DNA of 33,855 bases from Saccharospirillaceae bacterium (GTDB lineage Bacteria > Pseudomonadota > Gammaproteobacteria > Pseudomonadales > Natronospirillaceae), in NCBI GenBank assembly GCA_007116635.1, contig SKIB01000071.1, positions 1 through 33,855 of the forward strand, written 5' to 3'. The translations under genes and the position numbers were made by a program. A model generated the notes under the pieces. It saw only the letters and a list, made by a program, of their open reading frames with translations, had not been told where the DNA came from and did not search any database. How positions within the stretch are numbered: position 1 is the stretch's first letter; every line of letters begins with the position of its first letter. Of this stretch, positions 7,873 through 17,704 are shown piece after piece.

Positions 7873-10713
7873 CTAGCTCATCCATTGCTGCCAGATGTGC
7901 TGCACTTTCTCCGCCACTGCCCGCAGTTCATCCAGCTGCGCTGGATTGTCAATCAGTCGCGAATGCTTAGCCAGACTGTTGCGGTGCACCTGTTCCCTCA
8001 GGGTCAAATAAGCCTGTTGCAAGCTGTCGACCCACTCGGCTGGCCAGATGCCCAACTGCAACAAGCGGTCCAAGGAGCGCATGTTATCCGACCATTGACC
8101 CAGATCAGCATGCCTTTGACCATAGGCCAACAGGCTATACTGCACCATGAATTCAATATCAATCAGACCACCTGGATCGTACTTGAGGTGAAAACCTTCT
8201 TTGCCCGTTGCCTTGCTGCCATGGTGCTGCAGCATTTTTTGCCGCATGGCCACCACTTCCTGTTTAAGCTGCTGCGGGTCACGCTCTTTGGCTAAAAGCG
8301 CCAAACGAATCTGATCAAAGTGCTCAGCGGTGCGGTGATCGCCAGCCACGACACGAGCGCGACACAGGGCCTGATGTTCCCAAACCCAGGCTTCTTGCTG
8401 CTGGTACTGCTCAAAACCCTTCAGGCTGGTCACCAACAAGCCGGAATTGCCCGACGGACGCAAACGCATGTCCACCTCATAAAGCTTACCATTGGGCGTT
8501 AGGGTGCTGAGGTAATGAATGATTTTTTGCCCTAGGCGAGTAAAGAACACCTGATTGTCCAAGGATTTTTCGCCCGTGGTGGCCAGTAGGGGGTCGGCAT
8601 CATGGATGAACACCAGATCCAGGTCCGATTCATAGCTCAGCTCCAAACCACCCAGTTTGCCATAGGCGACAATGATGAAATCCAGCTCACAGCTTTGCTG
8701 CTTGTTTTTCATCGGCAAGCCATGTTTGGCCACCAAATGACTCCAAGAAAGCTGCATCACCTGCTGCAAGATGGCTTCCGCCAACCAGGTCAGATAGTCG
8801 GAAATTTTCATCAGCGGCAGCGCCCCGGTCAGCTCACAGGCCGCAGCCCGTAATTGCCGCGAGCGCTTAAATTGACGCAAGACCTCCATGTGCTGCTCCA
8901 GATCGTCTTCCGGTAAGCGCACCATCAGTTGGCGCAACTCATCGACCAGCTCGTGGCGTTTGGGCAGGTTGTAGAGCGAAGCTGGATCGGTCAGCTCATC
9001 GAGCAAAAAGGGGGTTTGCGCCAAATGCTCGGAAACCCAAGGGCTGAGCAGCACCAGCTTAAGCAGTTGGCGGATGGCCACTGGATTTTCCAGCAGCAAG
9101 GACATGTACACCGAGCGGCGTAAAATGGCCTCTAGTACGGGCTGCACCCCTTGCCAAGCCAAGACGGGTTGCTGCAGTTGCAACAGCTCATGGATCAAGA
9201 GCGGCATCAACTGATCCAGCAGCTTGCGGCTGGCCTCGGACATGCGCGCCACCTCAGAGCTGGCAGCAAAGTCATTCAGGCAACTGGCCAGCTCGGCCAT
9301 ACTGCTGGGTTCGTCAACAAACTGCAGCAGCAAAGCCAGTTCGGCCTTGGGCCAAACCTCGCTCAGGGCTTGGGCCTTTTCGGGCAATACCCCTTGCTCG
9401 TCTAGGGCAATGAAGTTCTCAAAGTGACCATTGATACGGCTGCGCGCCTGCCCAATGCTAGCTAGCCAAGCAGACAAACTTACCGCACCCGCGGCGGCGG
9501 CCAAACGCTCCGCCTGAGTGCCGGTGCTTGGCAGATCCTGAGTTTGTTTATCGGCGAAGCCCTGCAGCAGATGCTCGGTATCACGCAGCAAGCAATAATC
9601 GGCAAGCAGTTCGTCCACTACCTGAGCCGGCAAATAGTCCTCTTTTAACACCTGAGCCAAAGCAAAGATGTTGGCCTGCTGCAAGTCTTTGTCCTGCCCG
9701 CCACGAATCAACTGAATGGCTTGGACGATGAACTCAACCTCACGGATACCACCCTGACCCAATTTGATGTTGTGCTGATTGCCACGGCGGCGCACCTCTT
9801 TGGCAATCATGCGCTTCATGTCACGCAAGGAATCCATGACGCGAAAATCGACATAGGGGCGAAAGCAGAACTGGTTAAAATCTTGGCTCATTGCTTGTTT
9901 AGCCAGGGCATGCCCAGTCACCGGGCGCACCTTGATCATGGCAAAGCGCTCCCACTCTCGGCCCTGAGTTAGATAATAATCCTGCAAAAAAGCTTGGCTG
10001 CAAGCCAAGGGGCCACTTTGGCCCCAAGGGCGCAAGCGCATGTCAACACGAAAGACAAAACCCTGAGCCGTGACCTGATCCAGCAGACGAATCAGCAACC
10101 GACCCTGAAAGGTAAAAAACTCTTCATGACTGATGCTTTGCCCGCCTGTGGTTTGCCCCTTGCTGGAGTAGGCAAAAATCAGATCAATGTCGGAACTGAA
10201 ATTCAACTCCTGAGCGCCATGCTTACCCATGGCCAACACCATTAAGCGCTGCGGCTCACCGGAGTGAGGGCAGGCCTCAGGCAAACCATAGCGCTCGCTG
10301 ATCTTGGTAAAGCTGTACTGCTCAGCCAGGGTCACGGCCTGGTCGGCTAGCTGGCTCAGCTGCAAGCAGCTTTGCTCGGTGCTTTGGCCATTAAGATCAC
10401 GCAGTAAAATGGCCAACATGCTTTCATTGCGCCACAAGCGCAACTGACTCATAAAGGCCTGTTCGTCCAGGGCTAACCAATCGGGGCTGGTATCCTGCTC
10501 TGGCTGGCAGGCCAAGGCCTGCAATTGCTGCCAACGAGCCAAGGATTTGTCGCCCTTTAGCCATTGCTGGCGGGCAAAATCACTGGCGATGAACAGGCGT
10601 TGCAGCTGAGCCAAGGCTTGGGGCTGCTGCTCGGCCCAGCTGGCCAAGCCTAGGTCCGGCCACCACCTCTGCCACAGGGCCTGTAATTCGGAATTTAACA
10701 ATAATTCTGCCAT
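7873..10713 (-). CDS. glnE: bifunctional glutamine synthetase adenylyltransferase/deadenylylase
   Basis: 946 residues, the full length for GlnE. It holds two nucleotidyltransferase domains. The first has NFSSDIDLIF (about 171-180, the adenylyl-removing half), the second, in the C-terminal half, has YESDLDLVF (the adenylylating half); both keep the paired Asp that bind metal. Between them is the helical regulatory linker. The enzyme adds and removes AMP on glutamine synthetase under control of PII proteins, so it sets nitrogen assimilation in the cytoplasm. GAGAGG lies 5-6 bases before the ATG. It stands alone, divergent from typA across a 150-base shared promoter region. Confidence 0.96.
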   Translation of the reverse strand: MAELLLNSELQALWQRWWPDLGLASWAEQQPQALAQLQRLFIASDFARQQWLKGDKSLARWQQLQALACQPEQDTSPDWLALDEQAFMSQLRLWRNESMLAILLRDLNGQSTEQSCLQLSQLADQAVTLAEQYSFTKISERYGLPEACPHSGEPQRLMVLAMGKHGAQELNFSSDIDLIFAYSSKGQTTGGQSISHEEFFTFQGRLLIRLLDQVTAQGFVFRVDMRLRPWGQSGPLACSQAFLQDYYLTQGREWERFAMIKVRPVTGHALAKQAMSQDFNQFCFRPYVDFRVMDSLRDMKRMIAKEVRRRGNQHNIKLGQGGIREVEFIVQAIQLIRGGQDKDLQQANIFALAQVLKEDYLPAQVVDELLADYCLLRDTEHLLQGFADKQTQDLPSTGTQAERLAAAAGAVSLSAWLASIGQARSRINGHFENFIALDEQGVLPEKAQALSEVWPKAELALLLQFVDEPSSMAELASCLNDFAASSEVARMSEASRKLLDQLMPLLIHELLQLQQPVLAWQGVQPVLEAILRRSVYMSLLLENPVAIRQLLKLVLLSPWVSEHLAQTPFLLDELTDPASLYNLPKRHELVDELRQLMVRLPEDDLEQHMEVLRQFKRSRQLRAAACELTGALPLMKISDYLTWLAEAILQQVMQLSWSHLVAKHGLPMKNKQQSCELDFIIVAYGKLGGLELSYESDLDLVFIHDADPLLATTGEKSLDNQVFFTRLGQKIIHYLSTLTPNGKLYEVDMRLRPSGNSGLLVTSLKGFEQYQQQEAWVWEHQALCRARVVAGDHRTAEHFDQIRLALLAKERDPQQLKQEVVAMRQKMLQHHGSKATGKEGFHLKYDPGGLIDIEFMVQYSLLAYGQRHADLGQWSDNMRSLDRLLQLGIWPAEWVDSLQQAYLTLREQVHRNSLAKHSRLIDNPAQLDELRAVAEKVQHIWQQWMS

Positions 10714-10827
10714 GACACCTCTCCGTAACAGTTTTCAGGCAGGCTTGCCAGTCAAAACCGTGCAAAATATAAACAATTTTTTTCATCAATAGGCATCTTT
10801 AGTCTACCTTTGATCCATGGTCTAGGG

Positions 10828-10833
10828 TATGAT
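10828..10833 (+). promoter_or_regulatory. candidate -10 box for typA
   Basis: TATGAT, 30 bases before the likely GTG start of typA. No good -35 match sits at standard spacing, so the call depends on the -10 alone. Confidence 0.4.
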
Positions 10834-10862
10834 CGCGCCACTTTTTTTCGGAGTTGACCCCA

Positions 10863-12680
10863 GTGATTGAGAATCTTAGGAATATTGCCATTATTGCCCA
10901 CGTTGACCATGGTAAAACCACCCTGGTAGACAAGCTGCTGCGCCAGTCGGGCACCCTGGATCGTAAAGATGCTGACAGTGAGCGCATCATGGACTCCAAC
11001 GACCAGGAAAAGGAACGTGGCATTACCATTCTCGCCAAGAACACTGCCATCAACTGGAATCAATACCGCATCAACATCGTGGATACCCCAGGACACGCAG
11101 ACTTCGGTGGTGAAGTTGAGCGAGTTCTGTCGATGGTTGACTCCGTACTCCTGCTGGTCGATGCCGTGGACGGGCCCATGCCACAAACGCGATTTGTAAC
11201 GCAAAAAGCCTTCGCTCGCGGTTTACGCCCCATTGTGGTGATCAACAAGATCGACCGCCCAGGTGCTCGCCCAGATTGGGTAATGGATCAGATCTTTGAT
11301 CTGTTTGACAACCTAGGTGCCACTGACGAACAGCTCGACTTCCCCATTATTTATGCTTCGGCCCTGAACGGCATTGCCGGTATGGAGGCTGATAATATGG
11401 CCGAGGACATGACGCCCTTGTTCCAGGCCATTGTTGATCTGGTTGAGCCGCCCAAGGTTGACCCAGAAGGCCCATTGCAAATGCAAATTTCCGCCCTGGA
11501 TTACTCCAGCTATGTGGGCGTGATTGGTATTGGTCGCATTACCCGTGGCCGCGCCAAGGTTAACCAACAGGTGATCGTGGTGGGTGCTGACGGCAAAGAG
11601 CGCAAAGGTAAGGTCGGCGCTATCATGACCTATTATGGCTTGCAGCGCCAAGACGCGCCAAGCGCGGAAGCCGGCGACATCATCTGCATCACCGGCCTAG
11701 ACCCATTGAACATCTCGGACACCATTTGCGACCCTAGCGCCGTTGAAGCCCTGCCGCCCCTGTCGGTCGATGAACCCACGGTGTCCATGACTTTCCAAGT
11801 CAACGACTCACCCTTTGCCGGTCGTGAAGGCAAGTTCGTTACCAGCCGCAACATCAAAGAGCGTCTCGACCGTGAGCTGATTCACAACGTCGCTCTGCGT
11901 GTGGAAGAAACCGACAGTGCCGACAAATTCAAGGTCTCTGGCCGTGGTGAGCTGCACCTGTCGGTCTTGATCGAAACCATGCGCCGCGAAGGCTATGAGT
12001 TGGGCGTTTCGCGCCCAGAAGTGATCATCAAAGAAATCGATGGCGTCAAGCAAGAGCCATACGAAGAGCTGATCATCGACATCGAAGAACAGCACCAAGG
12101 CAGCATCATTGAAGAGTTAGGCAAGCGTAAGGGCATCCTGACCAACATGAACCCAGATGGTACTGGTCGCTGCCGCTTGGATTTCGCCATTCCTTCTCGT
12201 GGTTTGATCGGCTTCCGTAACCAATTCATGACCCTGACCTCAGGCACAGGCATTCTGACCAGCCGCTTTGATCGTTATGGTCCTTTGGAAGAAGGCATCA
12301 TTGAACACCGTAGCAATGGCGTAATGGTGTCCATGATTGCTGGCAAGGTGTTGGGCTATGCCCTTATGACCCTACAAGAGCGCGGCCGTCTGTTTGTCAG
12401 CCCTGGCGTTGAAGTATACGAAGGCATGTTGGTTGGCATTCACTCGCGTGACAACGACCTGGTGGTCAACCCTACCAAGGCCAAGAAGCTGGACAACATG
12501 CGTGCCTCTGGCAGTGATGAAAACGTGTCCCTAACCCCGCCCGTGCGTTTCAGCCTGGAGCAAGCGCTGGAGTTCATTGATAACGATGAGCTGGTGGAAG
12601 TGACCCCTAAGTCCATTCGTATGCGTAAAAAGCATCTGACTGAAAACGAGCGCAAACGCGCAGCCAAATCGGCAGTCTAG
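10863..12680 (+). CDS. typA: translational GTPase TypA/BipA
   Basis: 605 residues from a GTG at 10863, giving [20 protein letters not shown], essentially the E. coli BipA start; CGGAG lies 9 bases upstream. A TTG at 10854 is in frame but overlaps the spacing region. GTPase motifs are AHVDHGKT (P-loop, from residue 12), the switch I segment ERGITI, DTPGH and NKID, followed by EF-G-like domains II, III and V and the BipA-specific C-terminal domain. The protein binds 70S ribosomes and helps 50S assembly and stress or cold growth. It is a single-gene unit with its own terminator. Confidence 0.96.
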   Translation: MIENLRNIAIIAHVDHGKTTLVDKLLRQSGTLDRKDADSERIMDSNDQEKERGITILAKNTAINWNQYRINIVDTPGHADFGGEVERVLSMVDSVLLLVDAVDGPMPQTRFVTQKAFARGLRPIVVINKIDRPGARPDWVMDQIFDLFDNLGATDEQLDFPIIYASALNGIAGMEADNMAEDMTPLFQAIVDLVEPPKVDPEGPLQMQISALDYSSYVGVIGIGRITRGRAKVNQQVIVVGADGKERKGKVGAIMTYYGLQRQDAPSAEAGDIICITGLDPLNISDTICDPSAVEALPPLSVDEPTVSMTFQVNDSPFAGREGKFVTSRNIKERLDRELIHNVALRVEETDSADKFKVSGRGELHLSVLIETMRREGYELGVSRPEVIIKEIDGVKQEPYEELIIDIEEQHQGSIIEELGKRKGILTNMNPDGTGRCRLDFAIPSRGLIGFRNQFMTLTSGTGILTSRFDRYGPLEEGIIEHRSNGVMVSMIAGKVLGYALMTLQERGRLFVSPGVEVYEGMLVGIHSRDNDLVVNPTKAKKLDNMRASGSDENVSLTPPVRFSLEQALEFIDNDELVEVTPKSIRMRKKHLTENERKRAAKSAV

Positions 12681-12707
12681 CTGTTACAGCGGCAACGCCA
12701 GTGATTA

Positions 12708-12736
12708 AAGCATAGTCCAAGACTATGCTTTTTTTT
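12708..12736 (+). terminator. rho-independent terminator of typA
   Basis: AAAGCATAGTC and GACTATGCTTT form an 11-bp stem around a CAA loop, followed by a run of T. It starts 28 bases after the typA stop. Confidence 0.9.
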
Positions 12737-12792
12737 AACTATTCAGCACCCTGAGCCAACACCACTTGCTCAGCCATCCTGCACTCCCGCCA

Positions 12793-12892
12793 GTCATCCT
12801 GCGCGAAGTCGCAGGATCCAATGCAGTCTGACTGTAATCGCAACCTCAGGTTAGCCCTGTAAGAGAGACCCTGCGACTAGGCACAGGGTGAC
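12793..12892. repeat. pair of inverted REP-like palindromic repeats
   Basis: Copy 1 at 12793-12818 begins GTCATCCTGCG and ends CGCAGGATC. Copy 2 at 12866-12892 is in the opposite orientation, begins AGACCCTGCGACT and ends CAGGGTGAC. Each is itself an imperfect palindrome. They face each other across about 47 bases between the convergent typA and receiver-HDOD genes. A partial copy (CATCCTGCACTC) lies near 12775. The same family fills 22781-23530. Confidence 0.85.
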
Positions 12893-12921
12893 CAGAGATA
12901 ACAGCTCAACGTGCAGAATAG

Positions 12922-14076
12922 CTAAGCTTTTCTTTCAACTGACACCTGAGGAACCGCCCCCAAATGGCGCATCACCTCCATGATTTCCTGTTCTTTGTCA
13001 GCAAGGTTCATCAAACTGGCCAAGCGGGTGATCAGTTTTTCACGGCGAATGATGCCAGTGGGCATCAGGTGAACGGCTCCGGTTAGCTCGCGTACGGCAA
13101 TGGGTAGATGCAGGTCGACCTTGATCTTGTTACCCGCTCGTGGACCAAACCGCGCCAGAACCTTAGTCAAAGCTTCTAGAGAACCCGAGTGCCATTGACC
13201 ACCCTTGTCCAGCCAGGCCTGAGCCAGGCGTAAAACAGCCAACTCTCCCATGTAGATCATCATGCAGGCCGCAAAGCAGGCTTCCGCATCGGCTTGATAT
13301 TTTTTTGCCAGCACATAGGCCGTTTTGGCAATCATCTGCATCCGGTCGCAATAATCCCTAGCCAGAGTCACCAGCCCTGGATGCACCAAGCCGTGGGATT
13401 GAAGTAGCAACTGCTGGCTGATGAGCAAACCACGAGCACTACCTAAGGCTTTAATTGCTTCCGGTACGCTTTCAATCACCTGTCCATTACTCAGTGATAA
13501 CCGATTAGCCTCGGCTATTAAATAAGCCACTAAAACAGTGGATTGACGAGCAAGCTGGTGCAATTCGCGCAGCGGCGAAGGGGAAAGGGTCAGCATGGAC
13601 AGATCTTTTTCAATGGCTGGATCATGAGACAGACGCAAGGCTGACTGTTCGATCTGTTCGACAATAAAGCCTTCAAGGGGCACAAGGGCATCCGTTTGCC
13701 CTGCTTCCTTGGGCTGATTTGGCAATAACTCTGCCAGCTTAGACAGCACCTTATGATGATTAAAAGGCTTAGACAGTATGGAATTGACACCGTACTTTTT
13801 GGCACGAATGACGGTGATGCGGTCGATCTGCTCAATGAGCAATAACACTGGTAGCTGTTTAATGGCCTGGCCAACGGACTTAAGCAGATCAAAGCCATCA
13901 CCATCGGGCAGCTTGGCCGACAGCACTAATAGCTGCACGCTCCATTGCTTAAGCTCAATGCGCGCGTTGTACAGATCGGCGAAGGCCAGAATCCGAGCAC
14001 TGGGCACCAAGCGTAGAACCGCGTTGGTCAACACTTGGCGCAGCAAGGGATCGGGCTCAACCAGGGCTATGTTCAC
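12922..14076 (-). CDS. receiver-like/HDOD domain protein with degenerate phospho-site
   Basis: 384 residues from a GTG at 14076, which has AAGGA 6 bases upstream; an ATG at 14082 is in frame but touches that site. The first 120 residues are a CheY-like receiver (NIALVEPDPLL; LPDGDGFDLL; LSKPF). The phospho-acceptor Asp is replaced by Ser53 (LSAKLP) and one residue of the acidic pair by Pro8, while Lys103 is kept, so ordinary phosphorylation is unlikely. From about residue 165 to 365 lies an HDOD-type helical domain (SPSPLRELHQLA; IAEANRLSL; SVPEAIKALGSARGL), found in proteins of signalling and stress control. It is the last gene of an operon with two acyl-CoA dehydrogenases; its start is about 20 bases after the preceding stop. 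Its partner is not known. Confidence 0.82.
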   Translation of the reverse strand: MNIALVEPDPLLRQVLTNAVLRLVPSARILAFADLYNARIELKQWSVQLLVLSAKLPDGDGFDLLKSVGQAIKQLPVLLLIEQIDRITVIRAKKYGVNSILSKPFNHHKVLSKLAELLPNQPKEAGQTDALVPLEGFIVEQIEQSALRLSHDPAIEKDLSMLTLSPSPLRELHQLARQSTVLVAYLIAEANRLSLSNGQVIESVPEAIKALGSARGLLISQQLLLQSHGLVHPGLVTLARDYCDRMQMIAKTAYVLAKKYQADAEACFAACMMIYMGELAVLRLAQAWLDKGGQWHSGSLEALTKVLARFGPRAGNKIKVDLHLPIAVRELTGAVHLMPTGIIRREKLITRLASLMNLADKEQEIMEVMRHLGAVPQVSVERKA

Positions 14077-14096
14077 CAGCATTCCTTAAAGATTGA

Positions 14097-15812
14097 TTAC
14101 AGACTGGCTTGTGTGATCAACCCGTGGCCAGACAAAATGCGTTCCAGCAGCCAGCGATCTTGAATCAACAAGCGTTGTTCAAAGTATAGCGCCATTAATT
14201 GCTTGTGCTGGAATTCTTCGGCCCTATTGGCAATCCGCCGCTGAATCAGCAACCATTGTTGGCCCTGAACCCCTAGCGCCAGCAGATGCAAGAAGTCGAC
14301 CGCGACCGCGTTGATCAGCAAGGCCTGATCACGCTCAGTGGTTAACACGAAGTCGGTGGCCTCTTCTATGCGGTCTAGGGTTTTGGCCAGTCTTGCGCCC
14401 TCTGGCCCTTGCCAACAAAGGGTGCGCGCTTCTTCCAGCCAGGCTTTCAACCACTGTCCGCCATTAGCCACTACTTTGCGACCCAACAAATCCAGTGCCT
14501 GAATGCCATTGGTGCCTTCGTAAATTTGCGCAATGCGCGCATCACGCACCAACTGTTCAATGCCCCATTCACTGACATATCCATGGCCACCCAAGACCTG
14601 CTGCGCCGTGACACAGGCCTGAAAGCCTTGGTCGGTTAGGTAGGCCTTGACCACAGGAGTCAAGAGCGCCACTCGCCCCTGAGCCAAAGCATCACCCGAC
14701 TTGGCGCGATCCAGCCATAGGCCGCAGTAAGTGGCCAGAGCACGGCCACCCTCAACCATGACCTGCACATCGAGCAGCATGCGCCGCACATCCGGCAAGG
14801 CGGTCAAAGGATCGGCTGGCTGCTCTGGTTCTAACACCCCTCCGGGGCGACGCCCTTGACGGCGATCCTGAGCATAGGATTTTGCGATCTGCAGTGCTCG
14901 CTCCGCCAAACCCAAACCCTGTAAACCAATGGTCAAACGCTCATAATTCATCATGGTGAACATCTGCGCCAAGCCCTGATGCGGCTCACCCACCAGCCAA
15001 GCCTTGGCTTGATCAAAGTGCAGCACCGCAGTGGACGAGCCCTTGATGCCCATTTTGTGCTCCAGACTGGCGCAGTGTACGCCATTGGCTTGCTGCAATT
15101 GCCCCTCAGCATCGAACAAGACCTTGGGCACCATAAAGAGCGAAATGCCCTTAACTCCTGGTGGCGCATCGGGCAGGCGCGCCAAGACCAGATGAATGAT
15201 GTTCTCAGTGAGGTCTTGCTCACCACCGGTAATGAAAATCTTGCTGCCACTGAGCAGATAGTGCTCAGCCTGTGGCTCGGCTTTGCTGCGCAGCAACCCT
15301 AGATCGCTGCCCGCGTGCGGTTCGGTCAGGCACATGGTGCCTGCCCACTGGCCGGAGTAGAGCTTGGGAAGCAAGAGCTGTTTTTGCTGCTCTGAGCCAT
15401 GATGCAGCAACAGCAGGGCTGCCCCGGCACTGAGCAAGGGGTAAAGCGCTAAAGCGCTGTTGGCCGCGTGCTGCATTTCATCAACGAACAGACTCAGTAA
15501 CTTAGGCATACCGGCGCCGCCGTAATTTGGCTCACCGGCCAGCCCTAGCCAACCGGCCTCTGCCCACTGGCGATAGGCAGCCACAAAGCCCTCAGGGGTC
15601 TGCACCCTGCCCTGCTGCCACACACAGCCCTGATCCCCTTGGCGCAGCAAAGGAGCAAACAGTTCTTGTTGCTGTCGCGCGGCCTCACGCAACACGGCCT
15701 CGGCCTCATCGGCACTCAGAGCCAAACCCTGTTCTTGCCACTGTTGCTGCGCTTGGTAAACCTCAAACAGCAAGAACAGCATGTCATCAATGGGAGCTTG
15801 ATAGGGCAACAT
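14097..15812 (-). CDS. acyl-CoA dehydrogenase, long form (second of tandem pair)
   Basis: 571 residues from the ATG at 15812, with GGAGG 4-5 bases upstream; the frame is open further upstream inside the previous gene but has no ribosome site. N-terminal MLPYQAPIDDML, flavin-binding stretches GTMCLTEPHAGSDLG and GSKIFITGGEQDLTEN, and IYEGTNGIQALDLLGRKV, whose Glu should be the catalytic base that removes the alpha proton of acyl-CoA. A C-terminal extension typical of ~600-residue bacterial dehydrogenases follows. It oxidises an acyl-CoA to the 2-enoyl-CoA in beta-oxidation, with FAD. Such proteins are often labelled DmdC (methylthiopropionyl-CoA) by homology, but nothing here fixes the substrate. 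It starts 8 bases after the stop of its paralogue. Confidence 0.92.
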   Translation of the reverse strand: MLPYQAPIDDMLFLLFEVYQAQQQWQEQGLALSADEAEAVLREAARQQQELFAPLLRQGDQGCVWQQGRVQTPEGFVAAYRQWAEAGWLGLAGEPNYGGAGMPKLLSLFVDEMQHAANSALALYPLLSAGAALLLLHHGSEQQKQLLLPKLYSGQWAGTMCLTEPHAGSDLGLLRSKAEPQAEHYLLSGSKIFITGGEQDLTENIIHLVLARLPDAPPGVKGISLFMVPKVLFDAEGQLQQANGVHCASLEHKMGIKGSSTAVLHFDQAKAWLVGEPHQGLAQMFTMMNYERLTIGLQGLGLAERALQIAKSYAQDRRQGRRPGGVLEPEQPADPLTALPDVRRMLLDVQVMVEGGRALATYCGLWLDRAKSGDALAQGRVALLTPVVKAYLTDQGFQACVTAQQVLGGHGYVSEWGIEQLVRDARIAQIYEGTNGIQALDLLGRKVVANGGQWLKAWLEEARTLCWQGPEGARLAKTLDRIEEATDFVLTTERDQALLINAVAVDFLHLLALGVQGQQWLLIQRRIANRAEEFQHKQLMALYFEQRLLIQDRWLLERILSGHGLITQASL

Positions 15813-15820
15813 AGCACCTC

Positions 15821-17611
15821 CTAAAATCGAAACCAATCGGCATCTAGGCTGGTTAGAGTATCCACCGGCGACTGCAAGGCTTTGGCATGCATCTGCGCCC
15901 TTGGCAGCATACGCTGGAACCAAAAGCGGGCGGTTTTGATCTTGGCTTCGTAAAAGCCAGGTTCAGCACTGCCGTCGGCCAAGGCTTGGTAACTCAGGGC
16001 AGCAGTACGCAGCCAGAAGATGGACAACAGGGCATAGCCGCTGTACATCAGGTAATCCACTGCCGCGCCCCCCACTTCGTCTTTATCCATCATGGCACGC
16101 ATCATTAACGACTGGGTTAGCCCCTGCCAGGCCTGCAGGGTTTTACTCAGGGGCTGATAAAACTCTTGTAGCAAATAGTCGTCTTGGTAGGGCTCGACCC
16201 AGGGCGCAAAATGCTGCAACACCTGCTGCAATAACCGACCCTGACTGGCCAGCACCTTACGGCCCAAAAGGTCTAAAGACTGAATGGCAGTGGTCCCCTC
16301 ATAGATGGTGCTGATGCGGGTGTCACGCACGATTTGTTCCATGCCATAATCCTTCACATAACCATGACCGCCATGGATCTGCACCCCATAGTTGGTGGTC
16401 TCCAGCGCCAGCTCGGTTAAAAAGGCCTTGGCAATGGGGGTGACAAAACCCAGCAATTGATCGGCCTCTTTGGCTCGACCGTCTTTGGCATAACGCACCA
16501 GGTCCACCTGCTGCGAGGCCCAAGCCAGCAAGGCTCGTCCGCCCTCGGCCACGGCTTTTTGCGTGAACAGCATACGGCGCACATCGGGATGCACAATGAT
16601 GGGGTCGGCAGCCAGTTTAGGGAACTGAGCCCCCTTCAATGAGCGCATGGCCAGGCGCTCTTTGGCATAGGCCAAGGAGCCTTGAAACGACAGCTCCGTG
16701 GCCGCTACCCCCTGAATGGCGGTACCAATACGGGCAAAGTTCATAAAGGTGAACATGCAGTTCAAGCCCTTATTCGGCGGGCCAATCAGCCAACCCTTGG
16801 CGCCATCAAAATTAAGCACCGCCGTGGCGTTACCATGAATGCCCATCTTGTGCTCTATGCTGCCGCAACGTACCTGATTGGCAGCTTTAATCTGCCCTTG
16901 TTCATCGATCAGCATTTTGGGCACCACAAACAGAGAAATGCCCTTGGTGCCCTTGGGCGCATCGGGCAGGCGCGCCAGCACGATGTGGACAATGTTTTCG
17001 GTTAGGTCGTGCTCGCCCGCGGAAATGTAAATCTTGCTGCCAGTGATGGCAAAGCTACCGTCGGCTTGCGGCTCGGCCTTGGTGCGCAACAAGCCTAGGT
17101 CCGAACCGCAGTGCGGCTCAGTCAAGCACATGGTGCCCGTCCACTGGCCACTGATCAGAGGCTGCAAATAAAGGCGTTGCTGCTCTTCACTGCCGTGCTG
17201 CTCCAGGGTATTAATGGCGCCATGACTCAAACCGGGGTACATGGCCCAAGCCCAGTTGGCCCCTCCCGCCATTTCCGACACCAAATGGGCAATGGATTCA
17301 GGCATGCCCTGACCACCCAATTCTGTAGGGGCCGCCAAACTCGGCCAACCCATCTCAACCCACTGCTGATAAGCCTCTTTGAAGCCTGCTGGGGTAAAGA
17401 CTTGGCCCTCCTCAAAGCGGCAACCCTTGTCACCCTCGGCGTTAATGGGCGACAAAACTTCAGAGGCAAAACGGCCAGCCTCGGCCAGGATAGCATCCAC
17501 CATCTCAGGGCTGGCATCGCTGAAGTTTAGGGATTGATAATGCTGCTCGGCCTGTAACAGTTGCCAAAGCACAAATTGCATATCGCGTAGAGGGGCTTGA
17601 TAACTAGGCAT
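15821..17611 (-). CDS. acyl-CoA dehydrogenase, long form (first of tandem pair)
   Basis: 596 residues from the ATG at 17611; GGAGAG lies 4 bases upstream. An in-frame GTG at 17623 overlaps that site and is rejected. N-terminal MPSYQAPLRDMQFVLWQ is the usual start of this subfamily. Flavin and substrate motifs include GTMCLTEPHCGSDLG and GSKIYISAGEHDLTEN; IYEGTTAIQSLDLLGRKV carries the catalytic Glu; HGGHGYVKDYGMEQ is also conserved. It is clearly paralogous to the next gene along its whole length but the two are much diverged, so the duplication is old and they probably take different acyl chains. First gene of the three-gene operon that ends with the receiver-HDOD protein. Confidence 0.93.
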   Translation of the reverse strand: MPSYQAPLRDMQFVLWQLLQAEQHYQSLNFSDASPEMVDAILAEAGRFASEVLSPINAEGDKGCRFEEGQVFTPAGFKEAYQQWVEMGWPSLAAPTELGGQGMPESIAHLVSEMAGGANWAWAMYPGLSHGAINTLEQHGSEEQQRLYLQPLISGQWTGTMCLTEPHCGSDLGLLRTKAEPQADGSFAITGSKIYISAGEHDLTENIVHIVLARLPDAPKGTKGISLFVVPKMLIDEQGQIKAANQVRCGSIEHKMGIHGNATAVLNFDGAKGWLIGPPNKGLNCMFTFMNFARIGTAIQGVAATELSFQGSLAYAKERLAMRSLKGAQFPKLAADPIIVHPDVRRMLFTQKAVAEGGRALLAWASQQVDLVRYAKDGRAKEADQLLGFVTPIAKAFLTELALETTNYGVQIHGGHGYVKDYGMEQIVRDTRISTIYEGTTAIQSLDLLGRKVLASQGRLLQQVLQHFAPWVEPYQDDYLLQEFYQPLSKTLQAWQGLTQSLMMRAMMDKDEVGGAAVDYLMYSGYALLSIFWLRTAALSYQALADGSAEPGFYEAKIKTARFWFQRMLPRAQMHAKALQSPVDTLTSLDADWFRF

Positions 17612-17704
17612 GATACTCTCCACTGGCTCTTTTAAATAAAGCTAGTAGGGGTTACGCGGGCGCGCCAGTTAACTGCCAGTGAGCTTGCAAAGTTGTCATA
17701 TTGA

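Noticed and set aside
14097-17611. DMSP degradation locus (DmdC)
   Set aside because: Long acyl-CoA dehydrogenases are often labelled DmdC by homology, but no dmdA, dmdB or dmdD is adjacent, so a substrate cannot be claimed.
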